DNA from: Streptosporangium oxazolinicum
Lineage (GTDB): Bacteria; Actinomycetota; Actinomycetes; Streptosporangiales; Streptosporangiaceae
DNA: 64,000 nt
Assembly: GCF_039537505.1 (NCBI RefSeq)
Contig: NZ_BAABAQ010000011.1
Coordinates: 310,001-374,000 of the forward strand
Reading direction: 5' to 3'
Positions 34,084 through 42,788 of this stretch are shown piece by piece. Both the position numbers and the translations under genes were made by a program. The notes below the pieces were generated by a model. It searched no databases and had not been told where the DNA came from. It saw nothing but the letters and a program-made list of their open reading frames with translations. Each line of letters begins with the position of its first letter. Positions within the stretch are counted from its first letter, which is position 1.

Positions 34084-35049
34084 TCACCACAGCATGACCG
34101 GGACCAGCCTCATGGGAGCGCTCCACAGCCACTCCTCGGTGATGTAGGTGGAGGTCAGCAGGGTCATCAGGCCCAGGGTACGCTCGGTGGCGGTGGAGGG
34201 GTGGGCGCCGCAGTCGCCGAAGCGGCACATCCACAGCTCGAACATGCTGTCGTCGGAGAGCTGCTCGTGGACCGAGGGCCGTCCCGCGGGGAGCCCGTCC
34301 CGCCAGATGTCGACCGACGGGCTGGTGGACGGGAACGCCCCGGCCAGCACCCCGCCGCCCGAGGTGACCGCCCGGCCGACCCCGTCGCGCACCGGCAGGA
34401 TGCCACCGGACTGGAAGAGCGCCACCCCGCCCCCCGGCGGGCTGGCCACGCGCAGGACCTCCACGGGGGAGGTCTGCTCCGCGTCCCGCAGCTCATCGGT
34501 CTCCAGCGGCGGGCACGACTCCGGCGCGGCTCCCAGGCGGCGGATGACCTCGTCCTCCGGCACGTCGCCGACGAAGGCCACGCACAGCTCCTCGTTGTAG
34601 TCCTCGTACGAGAACATCATCGCGTCGACGGTGGCCTGGAGCTCACGGAACCTGGGGCTCACGCTGGGAGCCCCCGGCAGGTGGGCGAACAGGCCGGCCA
34701 TCTCGGTGAAGAGGGCCTGGGCGCCGGGGGAGCGGCCCGCGATGCAGGGCCGCCAGGGGTCGGCGCCCGCGGCGAGCAGGATTCGCACGGCGTCGTCCCA
34801 GCCGTGGCGGACGGCCTCCCACAGCGGAGTGGCGCCGTCGGTGTCGACGGGGTCGACCTCCGCGCCCGACGCCAGCAGCAGCTCGATCACCTGGGTGGCG
34901 CCCTCCTGGGCGGCCTGGTGCAGGGGGGTCGTGCGCAACCACGGCAGTCGCCTGCTCGGGTCGAACCCGTTCGCCAGCCGCTGGCGGATCTGCGCCAGGT
35001 TGGTGTCACGCCACGCGTCGGCGTCCTCGGCCCACTCGTCTTCGCCCAC
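34084..35049 (-). CDS. Ankyrin-repeat protein coupled to endonuclease V
   Basis: 321 residues from GTG 35047-35049, two bases after the endonuclease V stop, so translation is probably coupled. Two ankyrin repeats lie at about 41-105 (TPLHQAAQEGATQVIELLLASGAEVD and TPLWEAVRHGWDDAVRILLAAGADP, shown in part). The C-terminal ~200 residues (FSYEDYNEELCVAFVGDV, GGGVALFQSGG) are not recognised. Ankyrin domains bind proteins; the partner is unknown. Confidence 0.8.
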   Translation of the reverse strand: MGEDEWAEDADAWRDTNLAQIRQRLANGFDPSRRLPWLRTTPLHQAAQEGATQVIELLLASGAEVDPVDTDGATPLWEAVRHGWDDAVRILLAAGADPWRPCIAGRSPGAQALFTEMAGLFAHLPGAPSVSPRFRELQATVDAMMFSYEDYNEELCVAFVGDVPEDEVIRRLGAAPESCPPLETDELRDAEQTSPVEVLRVASPPGGGVALFQSGGILPVRDGVGRAVTSGGGVLAGAFPSTSPSVDIWRDGLPAGRPSVHEQLSDDSMFELWMCRFGDCGAHPSTATERTLGLMTLLTSTYITEEWLWSAPMRLVPVMLW

Positions 35050-35051
35050 TT

Positions 35052-35753
35052 TTATCCCATCTTGTGCGGTGCGGATCCCACCAGGTCCGTACGACAGTTC
35101 TCGGTCAGGGCTCGTCGCGAGAGGCGGTCGGCGGCGCGGGTGGTCTCGGGGAGGCGGTAGCGGGGCGTCAGGTTCAGCACGTTGTGGCAGGCGGTGTCGA
35201 GGTCGACGCGGTGACCGGTGGAGACGAAGACGGGTTTGACCCCGTCCCGGGTGCGCAGCACGCGGCCGACGACGTCGCCGTCCAGCGTCAGGTCGGTCCA
35301 CGAGCCCCGCTCGGGCGCGGGCTCGGGGTAGGTGCCGACGAAGGCGGTCTTGCCGACCCCGATCGCGGGCAGTCCCGTGAGCACGCCGAGGTGGCAGGCC
35401 AGGCCGAAGCGGCGCGGGTGCGCCAGGCCGTATCCGTCGCAGACGACCAGGTCGGGGGCCGCGGACAGTCGCCCAAGGGCGTCCAGCAGCGCCGGGACCT
35501 CGCGGAAGGCGAGCAGTCCCGGGACATAGTCGAAGGTCACCCTCCCGGCCACGGCGACCTCTTCGACGATCTCCAGCGTCGTCCCGTCCAGGACGGTCAC
35601 CGCCGCCGCCAGTCGGTCCCTGTCGTAGGCGACGTCCACTCCCGCGATCCTCGCGGGACTGCGGGGCCCGGGACCGGTCAGGTCGAGCAGTGCCCTGAGC
35701 TCGTCCTGGATGGCCTTGGCCTCCGTGACAGTGCGCGGCATTTGTACCTTCAT
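35052..35753 (-). CDS. nfi: Endonuclease V
   Basis: 233 residues from ATG 35751-35753; a longer in-frame start exists. GVDVAYD (first catalytic Asp), YVPGLLAFREVPALL, VVCDGYGLAHPRRFGLACHLGVLTGLP (Asp and His) and GVGKT match the Nfi family. It nicks DNA 3' of deoxyinosine and related lesions, or inosine-containing RNA in some bacteria. It is divergent from the MOSC gene. Confidence 0.93.
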   Translation of the reverse strand: MKVQMPRTVTEAKAIQDELRALLDLTGPGPRSPARIAGVDVAYDRDRLAAAVTVLDGTTLEIVEEVAVAGRVTFDYVPGLLAFREVPALLDALGRLSAAPDLVVCDGYGLAHPRRFGLACHLGVLTGLPAIGVGKTAFVGTYPEPAPERGSWTDLTLDGDVVGRVLRTRDGVKPVFVSTGHRVDLDTACHNVLNLTPRYRLPETTRAADRLSRRALTENCRTDLVGSAPHKMG

Positions 35754-35778
35754 GACTCCATGATCGCTACTTTTATAG

Positions 35779-35790
35779 TATGACGTCATA
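35779..35790. promoter_or_regulatory. TATGACGTCATA palindrome at the MOSC start
   Basis: A perfect 12-bp palindrome spanning the MOSC ATG and 26 bp from the endonuclease V start; it could be an operator blocking either gene. Confidence 0.35.
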
Positions 35791-36541
35791 TTTCGGTACT
35801 GTTCATCGGATTCTTCGGTGGCCGGTGAAGTCACTGCGGGGTGAGGAGCTCCGGGAGGCGTGTCTCGACGATCGGGGGCTGGCCGGTGACCGGGCCTACG
35901 CGCTCGTCGACGAACGGGAGGACCACGCGGGCAGGGTGCTGACCGTACGGCGGCGGGCGGAGATGTTGCACTGGCGCGCCACCTACGGTTCCCCGGAGAG
36001 CGGGTCCCACGGGAGCGGCTCCCGGGGGGACGACGACGCGCCGACGCTGACCGGGCCCGACGGCGCCACGTGGCGGTGGGACGCCCCCGGCCTGGTGGAC
36101 GCGCTGGCGGAGTCACTGGGACGGCCGCTGAGCCTGCGCGCCGCCGAGGGGCAGCAGGATCGGGGCCCGACCGTGCTGGTCACCTTCGAGGCGTCCCTGG
36201 CGGCCCTGGGCGACGAGCTCGGCAGGCCGGTGGACCTGCTCAGGTTCCGGCCCAACCTGCACCTCGCGACCGGCATGCCCGCCTTCGCCGAGGAGGGCTG
36301 GACACCCGGCAGCACGGTCACCGCGGGCGAGGCCGAACTCACCGTCACCGGCGACCGCGCGGGCCCCTGTATCAGGTGCGTCGTGCCCAGCTGGGATCCC
36401 GAGGGGCGTGAACGCTGGCCCGAACTGCAGAAGTGGCTGATCGACAAGCACGAGAACAAGTTCGGCGTGATCATGCGGGTCACCCGGCCCGGCACCGCCC
36501 GTCTCGGTGACCGCGCCACCGCCGCCCCCGGTCACCTCTGA
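35780..36541 (+). CDS. MOSC-domain protein
   Basis: 253 residues. A MOSC_N beta-barrel region (ILRWPVKSLRGEEL...DDRGLAGDRAYALVD) is followed by the MOSC domain (PVDLLRFRPNLHL, WTPGSTVTAGEAELTVTG) with the sulfur-carrying Cys in GPCIRCVVP. MOSC proteins use molybdenum cofactor chemistry or deliver sulfur. A short Gly/Ser repeat (SGSHGSGSRG) sits near residue 75. Confidence 0.88.
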   Translation: MTSYFGTVHRILRWPVKSLRGEELREACLDDRGLAGDRAYALVDEREDHAGRVLTVRRRAEMLHWRATYGSPESGSHGSGSRGDDDAPTLTGPDGATWRWDAPGLVDALAESLGRPLSLRAAEGQQDRGPTVLVTFEASLAALGDELGRPVDLLRFRPNLHLATGMPAFAEEGWTPGSTVTAGEAELTVTGDRAGPCIRCVVPSWDPEGRERWPELQKWLIDKHENKFGVIMRVTRPGTARLGDRATAAPGHL

Positions 36542-36677
36542 TCCCGCACCGCCGCCCCGCTCGCTTCCGATTCCTCACCCCTGTTCCTCCTCACCCGCCT
36601 CGCCGGATTGCCCGCCGATCCGACCGGAAACTAGGGTGCGTGGGGAGAGGCGCGGGGATCCGGGGAAAGGGCGATAC

Positions 36678-36980
36678 ATGTCGGTGCTCGTGGCGTTCAG
36701 CGTGACCCCCATCGGAGCCGGGGAGGATGTCGGCGAGCTCGTCTCCGAGGCGGTGCGCGTCGTCCGCGCCTCGGGCCTGCCCAACAGGACCGACGCCATG
36801 TTCACCACGGTCGAGGGCGAGAGCTGGGACGAGGTCATGACCGTCGTCAAGGACGCCGTCGCGGCGGTCGAGGCCCGCGCCGGACGGGTCAGCCTCGTCC
36901 TCAAGGCGGACATCCGCGAGGGGGCGGGTGGCCGCCTGGAGACGAAGGTCGCCACCGTCGAGCGGCATCTCGCCCCGTGA
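36678..36980 (+). CDS. Thiamine-binding family (MTH1187/YqgV-like) protein
   Basis: 100 residues: VLVAFSVTPIGAGEDVGELVSEAVRVVRASG, shown here in pieces, and FTTVEGESWDEVMTVVKDAVAAV match PF01910. YqgV/YkoF relatives bind thiamine or its HMP moiety. GGGGAAAGGG precedes the ATG. No thiamine operon adjoins it. Confidence 0.85.
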   Translation: MSVLVAFSVTPIGAGEDVGELVSEAVRVVRASGLPNRTDAMFTTVEGESWDEVMTVVKDAVAAVEARAGRVSLVLKADIREGAGGRLETKVATVERHLAP

Positions 36981-37206
36981 CGCCCTCCGCCTCCTGGGAC
37001 GCGCGACGCGCGCCGGTCACCCGGCGGCGCCCGCTCCCCGGCGACGCGTGACGCCCTTCGCGGCCACGTCGGTGTCTCTTTTGTGTCCACGCGGTGTCTC
37101 GTGCCCTGAACGGGGTCCCGTGTCCGGGTGGCCGGTCTCGCCCAGAGCGTAACGGGAACACCGGCGGGACCGAGGTCGTTCTGCAGGCACTGGCGACTTC
37201 AGGAGC

Positions 37207-38406
37207 GTGAACCGCATGGCGGGCAGCAGATCGATCGGGCGTCTCCTCGCGGGCGGGCTGGCGCTGGCCGCCGCCGGGTGGGTGCTGAAGGACATCCCCG
37301 CGGAACTCGGGGGCAAGGCCGAGGGAGAGCGGCTGGAGCGGATGCGCCGCTCGCCGCAGTTCCACGACGGCGTCTTCCGCAACTCCATGCCCGGCGGCTT
37401 CGTGCCCTCCCCGCAGAGCACGCGGGAGATCGCCTGGAACATGTTCCGCAACCGCGAGGAGCGCCGCCCGGCCGCGCCGGTCCCCGTGGTGACCTCACCG
37501 GCCGGCGGGCCGTCCCCCGCGGGGCTGAGCGTCATCTGGTACGGCCACGCCACCGCGCTGCTGGAGATCGAGGGCCGCCGCGTGCTCGTCGACCCGGTGT
37601 GGAGCAGGCGCGCCTCGCCCTCCCAGCTGGTCGGCCCGCGACGCCTGCACCCGGTGCCGGGGCCGCTGGCGGGTCTTCCGCCGCTCGACGCGATCGTCAT
37701 CTCGCACGACCACTACGACCACCTCGACCGCGCGACGGTCCGCGGGCTCACCGCGCTGCAGATCGCCCCGTTCCTGGTGCCGCTGGGCATCGGCGCCCAC
37801 CTGGAGCGGTGGGGCGTGCCCGCCTCGCGGATCGTCGAGCTCGACTGGGACGAGGAGGTGACGGTCGCGGGCCTGCGGTTCGTCGCCACCGCCGCCCGCC
37901 ACTTCTCCGGCCGCACCTTCAACCGGAACGACACCCTGTGGGGGTCCTGGGTGATCGCGGCCGGGGAGAAGAAGGTCTTCTACGCGGGCGACTCGGGATA
38001 CTTCGACGGCTACGCGGGGATCGGCGCCGCGCACGGCCCGTTCGACCTCACGCTCATGCCGATCGGTGCCTACAACGCCGCCTGGCCCGACATCCACATG
38101 GATCCCGAGGAGGCGGTCAACGCCCACCTCGACCTGGGGGGCGGGTTGCTCCTCCCGGTCCACTGGGCGACCTTCGCCCTCGCCACGCACCCGTGGGTCG
38201 AACCGGTCGACCGCCTGTGGCGCGAGGCCAAGGCCCGCGACGTCCGCATCGCCGTTCCCCGTCCGGGCGAGCGCGTCGACACCGCCGACGTGCCCATGCT
38301 GGAGAGCTGGTGGGAGATGCTGCACGGCGGCGCGACCTCCCGCCCGCCCCGGCGGGTGCCGCCGGTGCCGGCCTCCCCACCCCTGGGCTCCGACCCCAGG
38401 CTCTGA
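37207..38406 (+). CDS. MBL-fold hydrolase, NAPE-PLD/UlaG-like, membrane-anchored
   Basis: 399 residues from GTG 37207 (ATG 37216 is an alternative). An N-terminal hydrophobic stretch (LLAGGLALAAAGWVL) suggests membrane attachment. The MBL core has IWYGHATALLEI, the zinc motif SHDHYDHLD, RHFSGRT, YAGDSGYFDG and LLPVHWATF (final His). This layout matches bacterial NAPE-PLD-like phospholipase D relatives; true substrate unknown. The C-terminus is Pro-rich. Confidence 0.88.
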   Translation: MNRMAGSRSIGRLLAGGLALAAAGWVLKDIPAELGGKAEGERLERMRRSPQFHDGVFRNSMPGGFVPSPQSTREIAWNMFRNREERRPAAPVPVVTSPAGGPSPAGLSVIWYGHATALLEIEGRRVLVDPVWSRRASPSQLVGPRRLHPVPGPLAGLPPLDAIVISHDHYDHLDRATVRGLTALQIAPFLVPLGIGAHLERWGVPASRIVELDWDEEVTVAGLRFVATAARHFSGRTFNRNDTLWGSWVIAAGEKKVFYAGDSGYFDGYAGIGAAHGPFDLTLMPIGAYNAAWPDIHMDPEEAVNAHLDLGGGLLLPVHWATFALATHPWVEPVDRLWREAKARDVRIAVPRPGERVDTADVPMLESWWEMLHGGATSRPPRRVPPVPASPPLGSDPRL

Positions 38407-38446
38407 CGCCACGCGCTGACCGGCGGGGGCGCGACGCCCCGGGACC

Positions 38447-39211
38447 TCAGGTCCCGGGGGTCCTCGCCGACAGGCGGGTGCGGACGACGAGATCGTGCAC
38501 CGCGTCCGCCGACGGCGCGACGTCGGGAAGGCGGGAGGAGTCCCGGGCCTCCTCCAGTCTCCCGGTCAGCCGGGCGACGTCGTCCGCCAGCCGCTCCGGG
38601 CCGGGTGCGCCCGCCGGCAGCGGACCGTGCTCGGCGGAGCGCTTGGCGGCCACCAGGTCACCGACATACGGCGGGCCGCCGGAGAGCCGGGTGAGATCGG
38701 CCTCCAGCTCCCCGGTGCGCATCAGGTGGATGCCGGTGAGCAGCACGCGGAGGGTGTAGAGCAGGGGCTTGAGCTCGCCGGAGCTCTCGAACAGCCGCCA
38801 CTGGGTGCGGGCGAAGCCCAGGTAGTGGTGGGCGTGGTGGCGGGTGACGCAGCCGGAGGCGATGGCGACCATCTCCTGGTGGACCGGCGAGGTGGACACC
38901 ACCAGCGGGGAGAGCAGCTGCTCCAGCACGTAGCCGTTGCGGCGCAGCAGCAGACGGCAGAACTTGGCCAGGTCGTGGGTGACCAGGTCCACCTCGACGC
39001 CGTCGCGGACCCAGGAGCGGGTGAGGGTCTCCTCGCCCGTCCGCAGGCCGACCACCTCCTCCAGCGGCAGCAGGTGCGCGCCGCGCAGGTCCACGTCGGA
39101 GTCGGCCGAGGGGAAGCCGTACAGGTGCGCCCCGCTGACCGTGGCGAAGGCGGCGGGGCGCGTCTGCCCCGCGGGGACCTCGGCCAGCCAGGGGGGCAGG
39201 GTGACCGTCAC
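38447..39211 (-). CDS. RlaP-like nucleotidyltransferase (PF10127), second of a pair
   Basis: 254 residues from GTG 39209-39211, overlapping the stop of the upstream paralogue (GTGA). The nucleotidyltransferase motif is SGAHLYGFPSADSDVDLRG, with two catalytic Asp, and a third acid in GVEVDLVTHDLAKF. A helical C-terminal domain follows. PF10127 (YcgL/RlaP) proteins belong to the polymerase-beta fold and are predicted to act in RNA repair. Confidence 0.85.
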   Translation of the reverse strand: MTVTLPPWLAEVPAGQTRPAAFATVSGAHLYGFPSADSDVDLRGAHLLPLEEVVGLRTGEETLTRSWVRDGVEVDLVTHDLAKFCRLLLRRNGYVLEQLLSPLVVSTSPVHQEMVAIASGCVTRHHAHHYLGFARTQWRLFESSGELKPLLYTLRVLLTGIHLMRTGELEADLTRLSGGPPYVGDLVAAKRSAEHGPLPAGAPGPERLADDVARLTGRLEEARDSSRLPDVAPSADAVHDLVVRTRLSARTPGT

Positions 39212-39858
39212 AGCGCCGCCTCCCTCGTGTGCGTCAGGTATTCCTCCACGCGCCGCCGGTCGGGCTCGGCGGGCAGCACGCCGGTGTCGTCGAACCTCGC
39301 CGTCAGCTCGGAGCGCCAGCGGTCGACCTCCTCCCAGGGGAGCTCTCCCCGGCGTACGGCGAGCAGCCGGTCGCGATGGGCGTCCACCCGGACCAGCGGC
39401 TCGCCGTGGCGAGCCAGGTGCAGGCCGCTGAGCAACAGGCGGATCATGTGCATGGCCTGCTTCCACTTGGGGCGCGCGGGATCCAGTCGGCGGAACTGGG
39501 CGTTGGCGTATCTCACGAAGGTCTGGTTGGTGCGTTCGGACAGGAAGGCGTCCCGGATGGCGATCAGTTCATCGCCCGCCGCGGTGGTGTGCTCGACGAT
39601 CGGCGACCACAGGCACTCCAGGACCGTCGGGTTGGCCTCCAGCGCGAGCCCGCAGAACCGCTCGACCTCCCACGAGAACTGCTCGGGCAGCGGCCCGTCG
39701 ACGTGCGTGGGCGGCTTGGCCAGCCGCCAGAACAGCCGGGTCGGCGCCACGAAGACCCCGCGCCGGTCGACGTCCGACTCCTCGGTCTCCAGCCCATATG
39801 CCCGCGAACCGACCACCACCGACAGCACCGAGTGGTCCGGGACGTACCGTACATCCAT
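39208..39858 (-). CDS. RlaP-like nucleotidyltransferase (PF10127), first of a pair
   Basis: 216 residues from ATG 39856-39858 (GTG 39862 also possible). GSRAYGLETEESDVDRRG gives the catalytic GS...DxD motif; the third acidic position appears to be Glu (SWEVERFCGLALEANPT). It shares the downstream order with its neighbour (LLSGLHL, GE, WR) and clearly arose by duplication. The pair form a two-gene operon downstream of nothing else in that direction; no RNA ligase is nearby. Confidence 0.85.
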   Translation of the reverse strand: MDVRYVPDHSVLSVVVGSRAYGLETEESDVDRRGVFVAPTRLFWRLAKPPTHVDGPLPEQFSWEVERFCGLALEANPTVLECLWSPIVEHTTAAGDELIAIRDAFLSERTNQTFVRYANAQFRRLDPARPKWKQAMHMIRLLLSGLHLARHGEPLVRVDAHRDRLLAVRRGELPWEEVDRWRSELTARFDDTGVLPAEPDRRRVEEYLTHTREAAL

Positions 39859-40008
39859 CCGCACAGCCTGCCAGGCCCGCTCCCGGCGCGGGTACGGGTT
39901 TTCGCGCGCCGAACGCGCGGGAGGTCCCGTTCACGGGGGGGGAGGGCGGGACAGGTCATCGCGCGGGCGGGCCCGGCGGAGCCTCCCGGGCCGGTCCGGT
40001 GACGGGCC

Positions 40009-40074
40009 GGATCCCGCCGTCAGGCGGCGGGGGTCGCGTGCGTACGGCGGGCTGGATCCCGCCGTCAGGCGGCG
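40009..40074. repeat. 45-bp-period direct duplication at the pirin gene end
   Basis: A 21-bp repeat at 40009-40029 and 40054-40074 (starts GGATCCCGCCGTCAGG) is followed in both copies by similar bases (GTCGCGTGCG, GCCGCGTGCA). The second copy spans the pirin stop codon. Each copy contains a CCGCC-GTCA-GGCGG hairpin and could act as a terminator. Confidence 0.65.
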
Positions 40075-40811
40075 AGGGCCGCGTGCATCTCCCAGACCAG
40101 GATCTCGGCCGGGCCGGTCGCGGTGACGCGCTGGCCGCCGGTGGCGGTGAAGCGGACGGCGTCGCCCTCGGCGAGGTGCCCGGCCCCCTCCAGGTCGACG
40201 GTGCCGCGCGGGACGAACAGGTGCAGGAACGGGGCCTCGGGCAGCTCCACGCTCTGGCCCGGCTGGAGCCTGGCCACGTGCAACGCGGCGTACCTGTTGT
40301 TGATCCGGATGGCGCTGCGGCCCTCGTCCCTGGCCATGCCCGACGCGACCGGGACCAGGGCGCCGCCGAGCAGCTCGGAGTCGATCTCCAGCTGCTCGTA
40401 CCCGGGGGTGAGCCCACCCTCGTCGGGAACCACCCACATCTGGACGAAGTGCACCGGGTCGGTGTGCGGCTCCCCCTGGAGCCGCCACGAGTCGTTCTTC
40501 TCCGAGTGGAGGATGCCCGTCCCCGCGCTCATCCGCTGGGCCAGCCCCGGATAGATCACCCCGGAGTGGCCCTCGGAGTCCTGGTGGACGAGGGATCCGC
40601 GCAGCACCCAGGTGACGATCTCCATGTCCCGGTGGGGGTGGGTGTCGAAGCCGGTGCCGGGCTTGACGATGTCGTCGTTGTTGACGAGCAGCACGCCGTG
40701 ATGGGTGTTGGCCGGATCCTGGTGGCGGCCGAAGGAGAAGGAGTGCTTCGAGTCCAGCCACTGGATCCTGGTGGCGGGACGCTCGCCGGACCTGCGGATG
40801 TCGATGTTCAT
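40065..40811 (-). CDS. Pirin-family protein
   Basis: 248 residues from ATG 40809-40811. The bicupin N-domain carries the metal ligands: THPHRDMEIVTW (two His) and GILHSEKND (His and Glu). Bacterial pirins include quercetin 2,3-dioxygenases and regulators of central metabolism. The full set of ligands suggests it binds iron or another metal. An AT-rich dyad (TTGAAACTTAAAC, about 40839-40852) lies in its promoter. Confidence 0.92.
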   Translation of the reverse strand: MNIDIRRSGERPATRIQWLDSKHSFSFGRHQDPANTHHGVLLVNNDDIVKPGTGFDTHPHRDMEIVTWVLRGSLVHQDSEGHSGVIYPGLAQRMSAGTGILHSEKNDSWRLQGEPHTDPVHFVQMWVVPDEGGLTPGYEQLEIDSELLGGALVPVASGMARDEGRSAIRINNRYAALHVARLQPGQSVELPEAPFLHLFVPRGTVDLEGAGHLAEGDAVRFTATGGQRVTATGPAEILVWEMHAALAA

Positions 40812-41045
40812 GCCTGGTGGTCCTCTCACCTCGGTTTGTTGAAACTTAAACTACAGAGCCCGGTGAAATGTTCCTCACATCTCCGCGTTGGGGAGATCTT
40901 GCTTACCGACCCGAATATGATGTGTGACGATTTATCACCATGCGGGCCGTGGGTGACCTCGCCGTGACGAGGCGCGGCCTACGCGATCTACCTGGGGGAA
41001 CACCGTGCTGGGCTTGCTTTCGTGTGCTCCGAGGTCGCTGAATCG

Positions 41046-42788
41046 ATGAGCGCCCCCGCCGACGCCGCGAAAATCGCTCCCTACGACTACGAGAGGTTCA
41101 GCAGGCTCGCCGGGCCCGTGACCGAACCGGAACCCGGGGCGCCCTACCGCGTGAGCTACCGCTCCCTGCTGGCCACCGAGCCACACCGGGTACGGGCGGT
41201 GCTGCTGATGGTCGCGGCCCTTCTCGTGGAGTTCACCCTGATGGTCTGGCTGCTGCTGCCCGAGCACTGGACCGTCCGGCCCGACCCCTATGGCACGATC
41301 CCGTGGTACCTGCCGGTGGCCGACCGCGTCATGCTCGTCGCGATCGCCCTGATCGAGGTCTGCCGGCTGGTCAGCGTGGTCTCCAACGTGCACGCCATGC
41401 TGGCGGCGAGGGACCCGGTCCCGGTCGCGCCCGAACCCGGCACCCGGGTGGCCTTCATCACCACCTGCGTACCCGGCAAGGAACCGCTGGAGATGGTCAG
41501 GGAGACCCTGGCCGCCGCGCTGAAGATCCGCCACGACGGCGTGCTCGACGTCTGGCTGCTGGACGAGGGCGACGACCCCGACATCCACGAGCTCTGCGAC
41601 TGGCTGGGCGCCCGCCACTTCACCCGCAAGGGCGTGCCCGAGTGGAACCAGCCCAAGGGGAGCTTCCGCGCCAAGACCAAGCACGGCAACTACAACAGCT
41701 GGCTGGACGCCCACGGCGACGACTACGACTTCTTCGTCTCGGTCGACACCGACCACGTACCGCTCCCGGAGTTCTGCGAGCGCATGCTCGGCTACTTCCG
41801 CGACCCGAGGGTGGCCTTCGTCGTCGGCCCCCAGGTCTACGGCAACTACGACGCCGGGGTCACCAAGGCCGCCGAGAGCCAGCAGTTCCTGTTCCACTCG
41901 CTGATCCAGCGCGCGGGCAACCTGTACGGCGCGCCGATGTTCGTCGGCACCAACAACGCCGTGCGCATCCGCGCGCTCAAGCAGATCGGCGGCCTGTACG
42001 ACTCGATCACCGAGGACATGGCCACCGGCATCGAGTTCCATCGCTCCCGCGACCCGGAGACCGGGCAGCGCTGGATGTCGGTCTACACCCCCGACGTGCT
42101 GGCCGTGGGGGAGGGGCCGTCGTCGTGGACCGACTTCTTCACCCAGCAGTTGCGCTGGAGCCGGGGCACCTACGAGACGCTGCTCACCCAGTTCTGGAGG
42201 GTCGCGCCGAAGCTCTCGCCCGGACGGTTCTTCAACTACACCCTGATGGTGACCTTCTACCCGATGTCCGCGCTCAACTGGCTGCTGGCCGGGCTCAGCG
42301 CCACCCTGTTCATGGCCGTCGGCGGCTCCGGCGTGACCGTGCCGATGGACGTGTGGCTCATGCTGTACGGCGACGCGGCGCTGCTGCAGGTCATGCTCTA
42401 CACCTGGAACCGGCGGCACAACGTCAGCCCGCACGAGCCGGAGGGCTCCTCGGGGGTGGCCGGGATGGTCATGTCGGCGCTGTCGGCGCCCATCTACGTC
42501 ACCTCGCTGATCGGCGCCGCGCTGCGCAGGCCCAGCAAGTTCGTGGTCACCCCCAAGGGCGACTCCGCCAGCCCCGACCAGATCGCCACGTTCCGCATCC
42601 ACCTGTGGTGGGCGGCGATCTTCGGCGGCGGCCTGCTGCTCACCGTCCTGTGGACCGGCCACATCCACCTGGTCATGACCCTGTGGGGGATCCTCGCCCT
42701 GGTCATCTGCCTGGGACCGCTCACGACCTGGGCCTGGAGCCTGCGGGCGGCCAAGGCCGGCCTGCGAGCGGTCGGTGACGAGTCGTGA
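41046..42788 (+). CDS. cslA: Cellulose synthase-like glycosyltransferase CslA
   Basis: 580 residues. Two N-terminal helices (about 52-76 and 88-110) precede a GT2 domain with DEGDD, DTDHVPLPEF (the D,D pair), the acceptor-site TED and QQLRW (QxxRW), then four to five C-terminal helices. With the next two genes it matches the Streptomyces cslA-glxA-cslZ cluster, which makes a beta-glucan-like polymer at hyphal tips needed for growth and morphogenesis. GTGA overlap couples it to glxA. Confidence 0.93.
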   Translation: MSAPADAAKIAPYDYERFSRLAGPVTEPEPGAPYRVSYRSLLATEPHRVRAVLLMVAALLVEFTLMVWLLLPEHWTVRPDPYGTIPWYLPVADRVMLVAIALIEVCRLVSVVSNVHAMLAARDPVPVAPEPGTRVAFITTCVPGKEPLEMVRETLAAALKIRHDGVLDVWLLDEGDDPDIHELCDWLGARHFTRKGVPEWNQPKGSFRAKTKHGNYNSWLDAHGDDYDFFVSVDTDHVPLPEFCERMLGYFRDPRVAFVVGPQVYGNYDAGVTKAAESQQFLFHSLIQRAGNLYGAPMFVGTNNAVRIRALKQIGGLYDSITEDMATGIEFHRSRDPETGQRWMSVYTPDVLAVGEGPSSWTDFFTQQLRWSRGTYETLLTQFWRVAPKLSPGRFFNYTLMVTFYPMSALNWLLAGLSATLFMAVGGSGVTVPMDVWLMLYGDAALLQVMLYTWNRRHNVSPHEPEGSSGVAGMVMSALSAPIYVTSLIGAALRRPSKFVVTPKGDSASPDQIATFRIHLWWAAIFGGGLLLTVLWTGHIHLVMTLWGILALVICLGPLTTWAWSLRAAKAGLRAVGDES

